A stretch of DNA of 64,000 nucleotides from Dactylorhiza incarnata (lineage: Eukaryota; Streptophyta; Magnoliopsida; Asparagales; Orchidaceae): the NCBI GenBank assembly GCA_033032865.1, contig JAWHQI010000228.1, positions 248,001 through 312,000 of the forward strand. The letters are read 5' to 3'. A program made the translations under genes and the position numbers. Shown in pieces: positions 33,583-44,300 of the stretch; the stretch's first letter is position 1, and each line of letters starts with the position of its first letter. The notes beneath the pieces were generated by a model. It made no database searches. It was not told where the DNA came from and saw nothing but the letters and a program-made list of their open reading frames with translations.

Positions 33583-33657
33583 TGGGTAATAAACATAGAA
33601 GGTAAAATCACTCATAGTTAATTTGATAAGTTAAATCAAAAGGGGTTTTTCCCAACA
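33583..33657 (-). mobile_element. 5' LTR of SIRE-A, second part
   Basis: These 75 bases continue the LTR interrupted at 22498 and match 17268-17342. They end CCCAACA, the complement of the SIRE start TGTTGGG, so this is the true 5' end of SIRE-A. GYP-B coding sequence starts again right after. Confidence 0.88.
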
Positions 33658-35790
33658 GAGGAGTGGCTTGTTTTGGCGACAGTAGCGGAAGTCAGGAGTT
33701 TCCTTGGACTTGCCGGCTACTATCGACGCTTCGTGGAGAACTTTTCGCGGATCGCACTTCCTCTCACAACTTTGACAAGGAAGGATCAGAAGTTCGTATG
33801 GTCACCAGCGTGTGCACGGGCTTTTGAGGAGTTAATGAGTCATCTGACCATCGCACCAATCTTATGTTTGTCATGTGGTATGGAAGGCTATGAAATCTAC
33901 AGTGATTCGTCAGGGAGCAGCTTAGGCTGTGTTCTACTTCAGCATGGTTTGGTGATTGCATATGGCTCGCGCCAGTTAAAAGTGCATGAGAGGAACTATC
34001 CGGTCAACGACTTGGAGTTGGCGGTCGGGATATTCACACTGAAATTGTCACGGTATTACTTATATAATGTGAAGGTTGATATTTTTACTGACCACAAGAC
34101 CCTAAGTATCTGTTAAATCAGAAGTAGCTAAATATGTGACAACGAAGGTGGATGGAGTTCCTAGGGGACTACACATTTGTAATTCACTATATGCCCTAAA
34201 ATGGAAATGTAGTCGCAGATGATTTGAGCTAGAGGACTTCTGCACAAGCCAGCTGGATTCAGATACATTATTCCCGTCAAGTTAGCGAATTGGAAGCCTT
34301 GGAGATCTCCTGTGTGGATAGAAGCGCTAGTGCGTGTGCGTGCCTGAACTGGACGGAGTTGCAATATGACCTCGCAGACAGAATACGATAAGCCCTGGAG
34401 CTTGATGCAAGCATGAAGCGCTATTTGGCGGAGACTGAGATAGGGTATGCTGCTGAGTTTGTGTTGTACGACGGCCTTTTGTGGAAAGACAATCGGTTGT
34501 GCATCCCGGATGTTGACAAGTTGCAGGAGGAATTGATGTATAAGGCACATTTTATGAAGTACTCAATCCACCCGAGGAGCACAAAAATGTACCATGCATG
34601 AAAAAGTTGTTTTGGTAGCCATGTTTAAAGAAGGGCATAGCCCTTTATGTGGAAAAATGCAAAACGTGCGCACTTGTGAAGGTAGAATGTCAGAAACGTG
34701 GTGGGTTCCAGAAGTCGTTACTTATTCCAGAATGGAAATTTGATGATATTTCTATGGATTTCGTGCATGGTTTGTCGAGGTCGCAAAGAGGGAATGACGT
34801 TGTTTGGGTGATCATGGATCGCTTGACAAAGCTATCCCACTTTATTCCAAACCAGAAGGACGATTCAGTGGAGAAGTTAGCAAGGCTATATGTAGATAGC
34901 ATTGTACGACTGCACGGTGTGCCCCGTAGAATCGTAAGTGATCGAGATGGGCACTTCACGTCGAAAGATTGGAGGCTAATCCACCAACTGTTGGGTACCA
35001 AGATGAAATTTAGCACTGCCTTCCATCCTCAAACTGATGGGCAGACTAAACGGACTAACAGGACATTGGAGGATATGCTCCGAATGTGCGGTTTGGATTT
35101 GAGAAAGTGGTTGGAAGATCATCTCTTTATGATTGAGTTCGCTTATAATAACAGCTACTAGGCAAGTATAAAAATGGCGCCCTTTGAGGCACTTTATGGT
35201 AGAAAGTGCCAGACTCCCTTGGCGTGGGCAGAGAGGGCCAAAACTAAACTGCTTAAGCGAAAGGAAATCGAAGATGCCAATTCTACTATTCGAACAATCC
35301 GAGAGAGATTATTGGTTACGCAAGATAGGTAGGCAAAATACTACTATGCCAAGCACAGAAATGTTGAGTTCGCCGTGGGCGAATGAGTAAAACTCATAAT
35401 CAAACTGTTTAAGGGTGTGTCCAGGATTCGATGCCTGAAAAAGCTGAGTCCAAGATACCTTGGACCATTTGAGATACTGGAACTTGTGGGTAAAGCTGCC
35501 TATTGGCTCGCTCTTTTGATAGAGTTGAGCGGCTTACATGATGTGTTTCTCATATCTGTGCTAAGGAAAGCTATGTCAGAGCCTAGCCATGTGCTTGATG
35601 CGAATCAAGCGCCAGTCGATGATGGGCTAAAGGCAAGGGTCATGCCTATTCGCATCGAGGACACCGAGGTCAACCAGTTGTGGAATAAAATGATAAATAT
35701 GGTCAAAGTTCGTTGTGACAATTGCGGTCGTGAGGAGCTTTCATGGTAAAGTAAGCAGACCATGCGTGATGAGTTCCCCGAGTTGTTCCA
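33658..35790 (+). pseudogene. pol: GYP-B pol: RT end, RNase H, integrase and chromodomain-like tail, broken
   Basis: The RT frame left at 15706 resumes with EVRSFLGLAGYYRRFVENFS (near 33688). RNase H follows (YEIYSDSSG near 33891; HERNYPVNDLELA near 33988; FTDHKTL near 34085) and breaks at 34114. Integrase lies at 34400-35750: zinc-module remnant CKTCALVK near 34658, MDFVHG near 34754 with first Asp, SDRDGHFTS near 34938 with second Asp; in DGQTKRTN near 35036 the catalytic Glu is replaced by Lys. Stops at 35160 and 35330 and others follow. The end (IEDTEVNQLWNKMINMVKV to DEFPELF) is the chromodomain-like tail of Tekay-type chromoviruses. Confidence 0.88.
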
Positions 35791-35863
35791 TTGAGGTACA
35801 AGTTAAATTTTTATATCTTTTTAGTTATTTGCACTGTTAGAATTTTGGGACAAAATTCGTTTT

Positions 35864-35875
35864 AAGGGGGAGGAT
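35864..35875 (+). promoter_or_regulatory. Polypurine tract of GYP-B
   Basis: AAGGGGGAGGAT directly precedes TGTAAGACC. The preceding GACAAAATTCGTTTT is the conserved pre-tract sequence of plant chromoviruses. Confidence 0.88.
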
Positions 35876-36719
35876 TGTAAGACCACAGTTTTCATGTGCA
35901 AAGTCTTTTTCCGGTGTTCTAAGCTAAGGAGCTAGCGTCGGGCGCTAGGGCTAGTGTCAGCGGTAGCTCTTATCGTCGAAATGGTTGCGTATCAATGAAA
36001 GTACCTGTGTCAGCCGTCAAAAACATCATGACGAATTGTCGAGCGCTAGCGCCGGTGGTAGCAGTCTCGACGAATTCGTGTCCCGACGATTGTGTTTTGA
36101 TGAATCAAGTCGAGCAATTGTGAATTATATTCGAATAGCACTAGCACAGGCAGTAGCGCTAGCACTAGCGCATGCAGTAGCGCTAGTACTAGCGCAGGCG
36201 GTAGCGCTAGCACTAGCGGTAGCATTCTCGGCGAATCCTTAAGCGGCTATGGATATTTTAGGCCTGGGCCAGCGCCTGCATTAGGCAGTATCGCTGGCGA
36301 TAGCGTTTTTCTATATATAGCCTTCAAATCTGTAGTTTACCCTTAAGTTATCTTTGGTCCTCTCTCTCTCCTAAGGCTAGAAAGTATAAGTAATAGGAAA
36401 GATATTCTCTTGGCAGTTTCGGTTAGGAGATCCCTTGTGTCCGTGTGCCGTCTTCGACTCCGTGAAGAGGAATCCTGGTCCGATGGAACCAAAACGAGCA
36501 TCAAGGGTAACGATTCTCCTCTTAATCTCTGGACATGCTAGTCCTTTGAATTGCATAATAGCAGGAAGATTTCCACTAATTAGTTGATAAGTTTCTTCCG
36601 ACGGGTCGATGTGAATTATCCTTGTAGAAATTGCATATAGAGTCTGGATCGTAGTACAGACATAGGCATACTGTGTGAAGCCCATCTGGACAGATTTGTC
36701 TAGATTGGTGATGTTGATA
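35876..36719 (+). mobile_element. 3' LTR of GYP-B, truncated
   Basis: It matches 11201-12009 of the 5' LTR and then breaks off at GATGTTGATAT. The remaining ~1030 bp of the LTR, and the rest of SIRE-E2 expected beyond it, are gone. SIRE-C internal sequence follows, not an LTR end, so the junction is a deletion or recombination breakpoint, not a clean insertion. Confidence 0.85.
36137..36222 (+). repeat. GCTAGCGC motif tandem array, expanded in the GYP-B 3' LTR
   Basis: A unit of about 22-24 bp built on ACTAGCGCAGGCGGTAGCGC occurs about three times in a row, where the 5' LTR has a single unit (11480-11515). The two LTRs were identical at insertion, so the array changed size afterwards. Confidence 0.75.
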
Positions 36720-37872
36720 TGTCATGTGTTTTGATTATTTCACTTGTATACTTTTATCAAAACACCTTATGCACACATCATTGGTTTTCATAAAGCCTCT
36801 ACTCATGAGAATTGGATCCTAATGCAAAATTACATAATTCTCTAAAACCTTAAGTAAAAGCACTAGATTGCAATGCATGATTTCTACAATGTTTATGAAT
36901 TGGTTACAGTGTAGATATTATCTTCTTGAATATGTTAAATCATGCTTGCCTATTAGTTATGATAGTTTTCAAAAGTTAAAATGCTCAAATGTGAAAAGTC
37001 TAGATATATATATTGTTGAAATGGTCAAACTATTACAAAAATATTAATCTTTTTAACATTGTTTTAACTTTCCGCATTCCTACTTGCCTACATTGTTTTC
37101 ATGCTTATTATTTACATGTACTTGTCACACAACATTGCATCTCCCTTAAACAAGTACTATACCTCTTAAAATTAATTTAAAAAAGGCAAGTGATTATTTT
37201 TATATATTCATTAATTAATGTTCTTTCACGCTTATCATATATCTTTTCTGCTGTGCTACTCTCTCATTTTGCTCGATCATGAATATTTCATTTTCAAAAC
37301 AAGTGTATGGTTATGTTGCAACTGAAATCTTTTTGTGTACTTGAATTGCTACAACATCTATCTTTTGTCTAAAACTCTTAATTATCTATTATGCTTCACC
37401 ATTCCTATATAGATGTTCACTTCATAAATATATTTCTTCATGCTTTCCACCTCTTTACTACTTGTACGCTCGATCATTAATACGTTCTTCCAACAAGTGG
37501 TTTTTTTATGACAATTTCTTCATATTTTTTATCACTCCTATATATTGTATTTTTCCTAAGCGTTTAACTCTTTATCATGTTCATTCCCTCTCTACACATT
37601 TATTGCACACATTAACGTTTGACTTTCTCTCCACCCACTTTTGATAATACCAAAAGGGGGAGAATAAAATTGAAAGAAATTCACATGTTTGGGGAAGTCA
37701 AGCTCATAGGAAGTTTTGTTGTATGGGGAGCATTCACTTAGGGGGAACATTCATTTAGGGGGAGCATATGCACATGTCTTAAATTTCATGCTTATCCTTT
37801 TTAATAAACACAATTACTATCTTTTGAACTATTTCTTTCTAAAGGGATTTGTTATTATCAAAAGGGGGAGTT
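36720..37872 (+). mobile_element. SIRE-C1 non-coding 3' interior with purine tract
   Basis: The segment matches the reverse complement of roughly 60843-61860 (SIRE-C2), for instance around CATGAGNATTGGATCCTAAT and the GGGGAGCATTCACTTAGG blocks near 37725. It is A/T-rich and I see no gene in it. It ends in AAAAGGGGGAGTT (37860-37872), the polypurine tract. Two copies of a ~35-bp CGATCATNAATA repeat lie at 37270 and 37467. Confidence 0.75.
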
Positions 37873-38553
37873 TGTTGGAACATGCTTTCCGCATCTATTG
37901 GTTTGACAATAACAAATCCTATTGTATTTGATCATACTTGCATTTGTGTTTATAATGTGTAGAATCTTCAACATTCAATCCCCAAAGGAGTGTGAAAAAG
38001 AAAGACGTCGAAGAGACATCAGGATGATTCTCTGTTGATACCGCAACACGGTAACACTACCGCTGGCGCTAGCGGTTCGACGAAATGTGAGGCCGTTCGA
38101 CGAAATGAAAATGGCGTTCGATGAAATGTGAAGCCGTTCGATGAAATGAAACTGCGTTCGACGAAAAGAGATGTGCTCTACCACGGAGTGTTAGCACTAC
38201 CGCTGGCGCTAGTGAATCAGATGCCATTTGACAAAATGGTGTTCGACGAAAGAAGATTTCGTTCGACGAACAGGCGTTCGACGAAAATGGCGTTCGACGA
38301 AATGGAGTTCGACGAAAATGGCGTTCAACGAAATGGTGTTCGACGAAAATAGATGTCGTTCGACGAAAACAGATGCCAGGCGTTGCTATCGCGGAGTGTT
38401 AGCACTACCGCTGGCGCTAGAATAAATGGAAACAATTACCGGGAAGGAAACAATGGAGAAAAAGGAATGATTGGCGGGATGCATATTTAGCGTGCTCTAC
38501 CGCGGCGCTACAGGTCTACGATCGATCATGAATACGTTTTTCCAACAAGCGGT
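37873..38553 (+). mobile_element. 3' LTR of SIRE-C1, truncated
   Basis: It starts TGTTGGAACATGC after the purine tract and shares its first ~110 bases with the SIRE-C2 LTR start (reverse complement of 60730-60842). The body is dominated by TTCGACGAA units and GCTAGCG words. No LTR end is seen; around 38519-38553 a third copy of the CGATCATNAATACG repeat marks the boundary with GC-rich TAT sequence. Confidence 0.75.
38075..38395 (+). repeat. TTCGACGAAA tandem-like array in SIRE-C1 LTR
   Basis: About 15 copies of GTTCGACGAAATG or GTTCGACGAAAATGG recur at 15-35-base spacing, interleaved with three copies of CACTACCGCTGGCGCTAG. It resembles the arrays in the GYP-A LTRs, although GYP-A belongs to another superfamily. 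Confidence 0.8.
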
Positions 38554-39420
38554 GCTCCCCTCGCCACGACCCAGTGAGTTTCCTAAGTTCCTCGGTGAGT
38601 TATTTTATTTGACCTGATGCAATTGCCCCTTGCAGAGACTCCTCTCGCAACGTTGGGGATGTGTGTCACTCCACCGTGCTCGTAGGCCTCAACAAACACG
38701 ACCATCCTAACACTGTTGTTCGGCCTCCTAGGCCACCATAGTCCTGACAGCTTGCTCCCCGCCATTGTCTGGATCGCCAGAAATGTGCTGTGCCACTGGG
38801 CCGTGGGAAATCCATTATGTTGACCTACATGGAGGCCTTCTAGGGTTAGCCAAGCTCTTCTCGCCAGCGCCCTGGAAAAGCGGCCATGGACCCGACAGGT
38901 TGGAACCAAGAATTGGTCCTTTATACCTCGCTCTCACCATGGACTGTCCTCTCAAAGATGCCCATGAGAGCTCTCCCGCCAATCCGGACCATGGGGTGGA
39001 GGAGATGTCGCCCCCTCCCTCGCATGACAAGATTACTGGTTTCCTGGGCGATCCCCGAGACCCCGAGGTGATGAAGAGGCAGACTATCGAAGTGCTCCAA
39101 AAGTACGGGGACATGATGCAAGACATGTACAACTAGGCGCGGGAGGAACGGGCGGCCACCGAAGAGCAGCTCGCCGTCTTCGAGGATGACAATACGCGGC
39201 TCTGCGCCGAGCAGCAGCTGGATACCCGCAGAGAGGTAACCTCCTCGGGTGTGCACCTCTCACGTGTTGAAGATCAATTTCGCTTGATGAATCGCAAGCT
39301 CCGTGCGGTCTGCGCTATCACTATCTGCGAGTACCGCCGAGCTCGGGGGTGCGAGGCCGAGGCCGGTTGAGATGGATCCAGTACTGATCCTGCACGCACT
39401 CGCACCCACCCGACAAAATC
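38554..39420 (+). pseudogene. First plus-strand gene remnant in TAT fragment
   Basis: This GC-richer segment has a coding stretch at 38765-39136, followed in frame after a TAG by a coiled-coil-like, Glu/Arg/Gln-rich part to about 39369 (AREERAATEEQLAVFEDD, then ending before TGA). A possible 41-bp intron with GTGAGT and TTGCAG borders is at 38595-38635. An A/T-rich 3' UTR-like region follows. The character matches the coiled-coil part of the second plus-strand gene (39878-57089), so it may be the end of a related gene. Function unknown. Confidence 0.45.
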
Positions 39421-39751
39421 ATTGTTGTAAATGTGTATTTTAAAACATACCGCGAACTATCTATGTTATTCTCTTGACATTTCTTGCCCGTCCTTGGGCT
39501 TTCTTTATTTACTCACACTGTGATTTTACTGTGCTTGCTAGTTTCTACTTTTATTTCTTAATGTTCTTGCACGCGATTAATATTTGGCTCGCCTCGCCTA
39601 TTCTGCACTTGCCCTGCCTAGAGCGAGCTGATATTGCCCTATAGCTACGAGCGAGCATGAAAAGGGTTGGCTCAAGTACCGAGACATCATAGTGATGTTT
39701 TGCTAACCGCACCCCCTGACGCTTCGATTCCTCCTCGCCGCCTTTAGTTTT

Positions 39752-39760
39752 CTATAAATA
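39752..39760 (+). promoter_or_regulatory. TATA box of the antisense gene
   Basis: CTATAAATA is about 120 bp before the ATG at 39878. A CT-rich leader follows, and A/T-rich sequence ending the upstream gene lies behind. The position fits a promoter inside the element that reads against the element's own pol. Confidence 0.55.
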
Positions 39761-39877
39761 GATCTTATCGTCCGATCCAACTACCGCATTTATCGCTCTT
39801 GATTCTCTGCCCCCTTGATTCTCGTGATCTCGCATCTTCCTTCTCATGCTCGCCTCTTGAGCTTTACAACCTTCGAG

Positions 39878-41326
39878 ATGGGTGGTGATGGTGGCAATGC
39901 CAAGGGTCAGGCCAAGTACGCCTGGAACTTCTACGACCATTCCTTCTTCGACTGCTCGCTCACGGAGGGAGAGTACCACGCCGTTGTTGCGAACTACATC
40001 TCATCGGGATTCTCGGCTCGCTGCCCTATGAAATCCGATGCCATCAACCAGCCCTTCCCGGATGAGCTCGCCATTCCCGTGGCTCATTTTGACGTGGGCA
40101 TGCGGCCCCCTCTCTGGCCAGAGATCATCCAGGTAATGACTCGCACGTTTGTTTTTCTCTTTCACGTTCGCCTAAGGCCTCTAACTTCTTGTTGCAAATC
40201 CTTCCAGATACTTAAATACTTTGGCGTGATCCCGGGTCAGATGACCCCTAACTCGGTCATCGTCTTGGTAACTTTCGCTTGCTACCTGAGGGAGGAGCGG
40301 ATCGAGTTCAACTTGCCAATTTTTGGCAAGATTTTCTCCTTCCGGGCCTAAAAAGACGGGACCGCTTATTTCGCAAGCCAACATGCCAAGGTTTGCGAGA
40401 CCATCAACAAATGCCATTTCTGGCCCCAGAAATTTGTGATTGTGAAGAGGCCTTTTGGCAACGTCCCCTTCTCGCCCATCCAGCGCGACGAGCACACCTA
40501 CTATCCTCCCATGCTCAGCGGTCACGAGGCCGAGCTTTTCAAGTACCTGTTGACAAAGAACATCGAGGTCGCCCACCTCCTAAGGAACATCGACTCGCTA
40601 CTCCCCGTTCTGCCCAGAGCGGGTTCGACTCGCGCTCGCCTCCTACTTCGTGTTTCACTTCTTCTTTCTCTAAACTTGTATTGCCGCATTATTCACAGGG
40701 GAGCGAGACCTTACACTCCATCCCCCTTTCACGAGGGTCGGGACCATCTTTCTTAGCCTCGCGCTCGCTACTTCTGCTGCCGCCACGTGCCGGAAGATTC
40801 CCAGTACCTCTGCACCTTCTTCCAAGAAGCGTCCCACACCTGCGAGCCGCGAAACGCTTACCTTGCCACCACCACTGTAGAAGAACAAGGCTTCACCCCC
40901 CCCCCCCCCCCCCACCCCGCAGCCAAGGGGAATAGGGTCCTCGAGGACCTTCCAGTAGTTGATCACTCGGAGGCCCTGCCGGCAGATAAGGAGACCGGCG
41001 AGGCCACCGTAGTGGTCGCCGATATGCCGGGTATGCCCTGCCTGGCGAGCCATCAAAAATTCTGCCTCATCATGAGGCATCTGGACTAGGCCGGCGAGCC
41101 TCTACTGGACTGGGAAAAGGGGTACGACAGAGTCTCTATATCAACCCTCTTCCCCTCCTGGGTGGAGCTAGAGACAATTGAGGGCCACGCTTTCGCCCTC
41201 TCCTTAGTGTTGTAAGAGCGAGAGGACACAACAAATTTTGACGAATTGACGTACCGCGCACTTGCCCATGAGAGTGCGAGAGCCCAGCTCCGCGACCTGG
41301 AGCTTGCCTATATGATGGGTCGGTGG
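39878..41326 (+). pseudogene. Antisense gene of TAT, 5' part (putative gypsy-type transposon domain)
   Basis: ATG at 39878 opens MGGDGGNAKGQAKYAWNFYD. The protein to about 40600 resembles the plant family described as putative gypsy type transposon (Pfam PF04195-like; from memory, not searched): LKYFGVIPGQMTPNSVIVLV, then HFWPQKFVIVKRPF. A likely 75-nt intron (GTAATG...TTCCAG) is at 40133-40207. An in-frame TAA is at 40349. A second likely intron ends CACAG at 40700. A Pro-rich stretch coded by 18 cytosines (40896-40913) and an acidic/coiled-coil part follow, with more stops. At 41326 GYP-A interrupts; the frame continues at 56499. In maize Grande, a Tat element, an antisense gene lies in the same place. 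Confidence 0.65.
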
Positions 41327-44300
41327 TGTAAGACCCCATTTTTTTTCCAAACACCCGAGTCTTAGGCCTAGAACCGCCGTTTTGCGGTGACACCCTCGCT
41401 AGGGAAGGTTGCTACTACAAAACGTCGATGCTGCCGGCCAAATCGATCACGAAGAAGCAAGAACAAGAACAGAAAAGAAACCAAGTCCACATCACATAGA
41501 AAAGTATAACATCCACAAGGAGATGTCCACATAAACATAACTGAAATAAAGGAAAGAGAGAACACAGGCTCCTGCCCGATACATCATAGCCACACTACAA
41601 ATTCACTCGCAGAAGCAAATCAACTAGAACTAAAAGACACTCACGGATCCTGTCATCGGTGCTCCCATGCTAGACTGCCCCGCCTCCATCTACACCGGCC
41701 TCTGGTGACCGTTAGTCAAAAAGACTAAGTCAAACCCCCACCCCTAGGAATGCCCACACAAACCTATAGACCAAGGGGTCATTTAGCAAGGCCTATCGTA
41801 TAAGAAGTCCCATAACTGACTTATACGATAGGGGTAGGGGTTGAAATGCAATGTTTATGCTATGACATGCAAGGTATGCAGTTTATGCTATGTTCACACA
41901 AGTGCAACTCACACACCACGACTCTATGCGTACAGACCTTTAGTTACCCCTTTTTGGAGCTAGCAAAACTCCCAGGATACTCCCGTAGTGGAAAATGGAA
42001 GCGGTGGGTTAGGCCTCTCCCACCTCTAGGTTGGTATATGCACTACCTAACCTAGACCTATCGTACGCCTCAACGCAAAATCAAGGAGCGTCTGCGTATT
42101 CTTACTGGCTGGACCACCAGACTTTTAAGGCTAAGTGCAAATTCCACACTTGCCGAGCCCGAGTATCAACGTCGGTGCAACGACCGCCGACACTAACGAA
42201 CCACCACCTTATGCACATGCATTATTACTAACTAACTACAATCTCCATAACAAACCACATGGGCACAACTTGCCCGTCCAAGAGCCAATCTGAGTCACAA
42301 ACTCACCAGATCAACCTTCCGCACCAACCACCACCAAGCCTACAGCTCGGGGTACCAGACCAACTAAACTCCCGTGACAACGGAGTGTGAGTGAGTGTAT
42401 TATTAATTAGTCTTGAGTATCATCTTACTCCTACGACTTAGGGTAAATCTTGGACTTCCCGAGGGTTACCCTGTAAGGGGCTCACTACGGTACTAGGAGC
42501 TATATCAGGGACACCCCAAGGCTCCCTTTCTCAAGATACTTAGTGTTGTTGGTATCTAGCCATAAGATTTCCCTTCTACCATTACTCCTGAGTTAGACCT
42601 AAGTGTTTCAAGACACACCAGGGGAAAGACGATCTTTCGTCAATCCCTAGGACAACCTTACTCTTATCCCGCCAAGTACACTTTCCTCACATACACCTAC
42701 TGGGGTGGACATCTAACTAATTAACCAACCCATGTGCACCATCTGCACAGCATTTCCACCTAGTAGGCCACTAAATACCTAAGTTTCACCATTTTACTAG
42801 ACGCAGACCAAGCTAACTATATGAAGCTTACAACTAGAGGTATTCTAAATATTCATCCAATTGACCCAAGATATTTACTGGGGGTCTATCATGTTGTTAT
42901 AAGACTAGATCCAGAGGATCACATTTTTCCTTATATATTTAGTATTTATTTTAATTTCTCCAAACATTTGTCAAGTATGAAAATGAACATGAAGTATAAA
43001 GAATTCTTATGATATGGCTCTCCAGAAATTATGATAAATCTAGGATGATAAAATAATAGCAAATACAGCATATCATATTTTTACAGTAAGAATTTGTCCT
43101 CTACAATTAATATTTATCATCCATCTAGGTTTGTGAATTTGTGAAGGAACCACCAAAAATATCTACACCAAAATTATGGGAAAAATACTGAGCTCTTGTT
43201 TTCATCAGAAAAGCCTACTGACTAAATTCCAGAATTTAAGGAAATCATTTTCTCACATAAATAAATACTTTAAGAAAACCTCAAATTAAATAAATTGTGA
43301 AGTAGCCCACTGATTTAAGTCTTCAAAAATTCTATAAAAATCACAGAGCTTCCTAATGCTCTGAAATATCCTATCACCAAGTTGCACATTTTTCCAGAGA
43401 GTTTTGGACCCTCAAATGTTTTTCTTAAGTCTAAATCAAGAAAGGTGCCTTGTGAATGAAGTACTGGTTAAATCATTTAATAAAATACACAAATATTACC
43501 AGAGGTCTAAACCATGATTCCAAAGGCAGTCCCAAGGTTTCATCTCCATACAAGACCTTTTGGGCATGTAAATGTCTCTTATAAGAAAATTCCCTAAAGG
43601 GGTTATGACCTATTTCAAAGGGAATACTTGTTCCTAAAATTCTTACAAAATTACCCAAGGCCCATTTACATCCTATGAACTTATCCACCAATTCTCATAG
43701 CCATCAATGGACTTTTGACCACATGGCCTTCACAAGGTACTAAATGCACACCTAGGAATAAAACTAGTATTCTAAGGCTTAACCACCTCCACACCACCAC
43801 AAACCACCCATGGGGGTACTTTAGGTGATCCTAAATCAGTGGACAAGGTTCCACCTCATGGTGAGATGATTTGACCACAAAATACCAAGATAAACACCTT
43901 GCCCTAACTATGACCCCATTTGACCTAACTTGGGTTAACCAATTACTCAATCAAAACAGTCCCAATTGGGCTGAGATTTTTACCTAGGTCATAACATAAC
44001 CCTAAGGAGCACCCACCAAAATTTGGAGGGCATTGGAGGTCATTTGACCCACTAATTAATTAATATATGAATTTATGAAATTATCTCAAAAACCTTAGAA
44101 AATTTTCTCCTAAAAATCCCATCTTTTAGTATGTTGTGTGGGTGTATATAACTTGCCTAGGATTCAAATATCAAGGCCATAGTATCTACCAATAAAAAGA
44201 TATGAAGGACAGAGTGACTGCCCTATCCTAGAGACCAGTCCCACCATTTTGGCTCTACAGGGAGCTACAGAACTCCTTCTGGGATGAAATCAATTTTAAA

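Noticed and set aside
40181..40576. Minus-strand 131-codon ORF
   Set aside because: It is the reverse frame of the GC-rich antisense gene of TAT, which has domain support on the plus strand.
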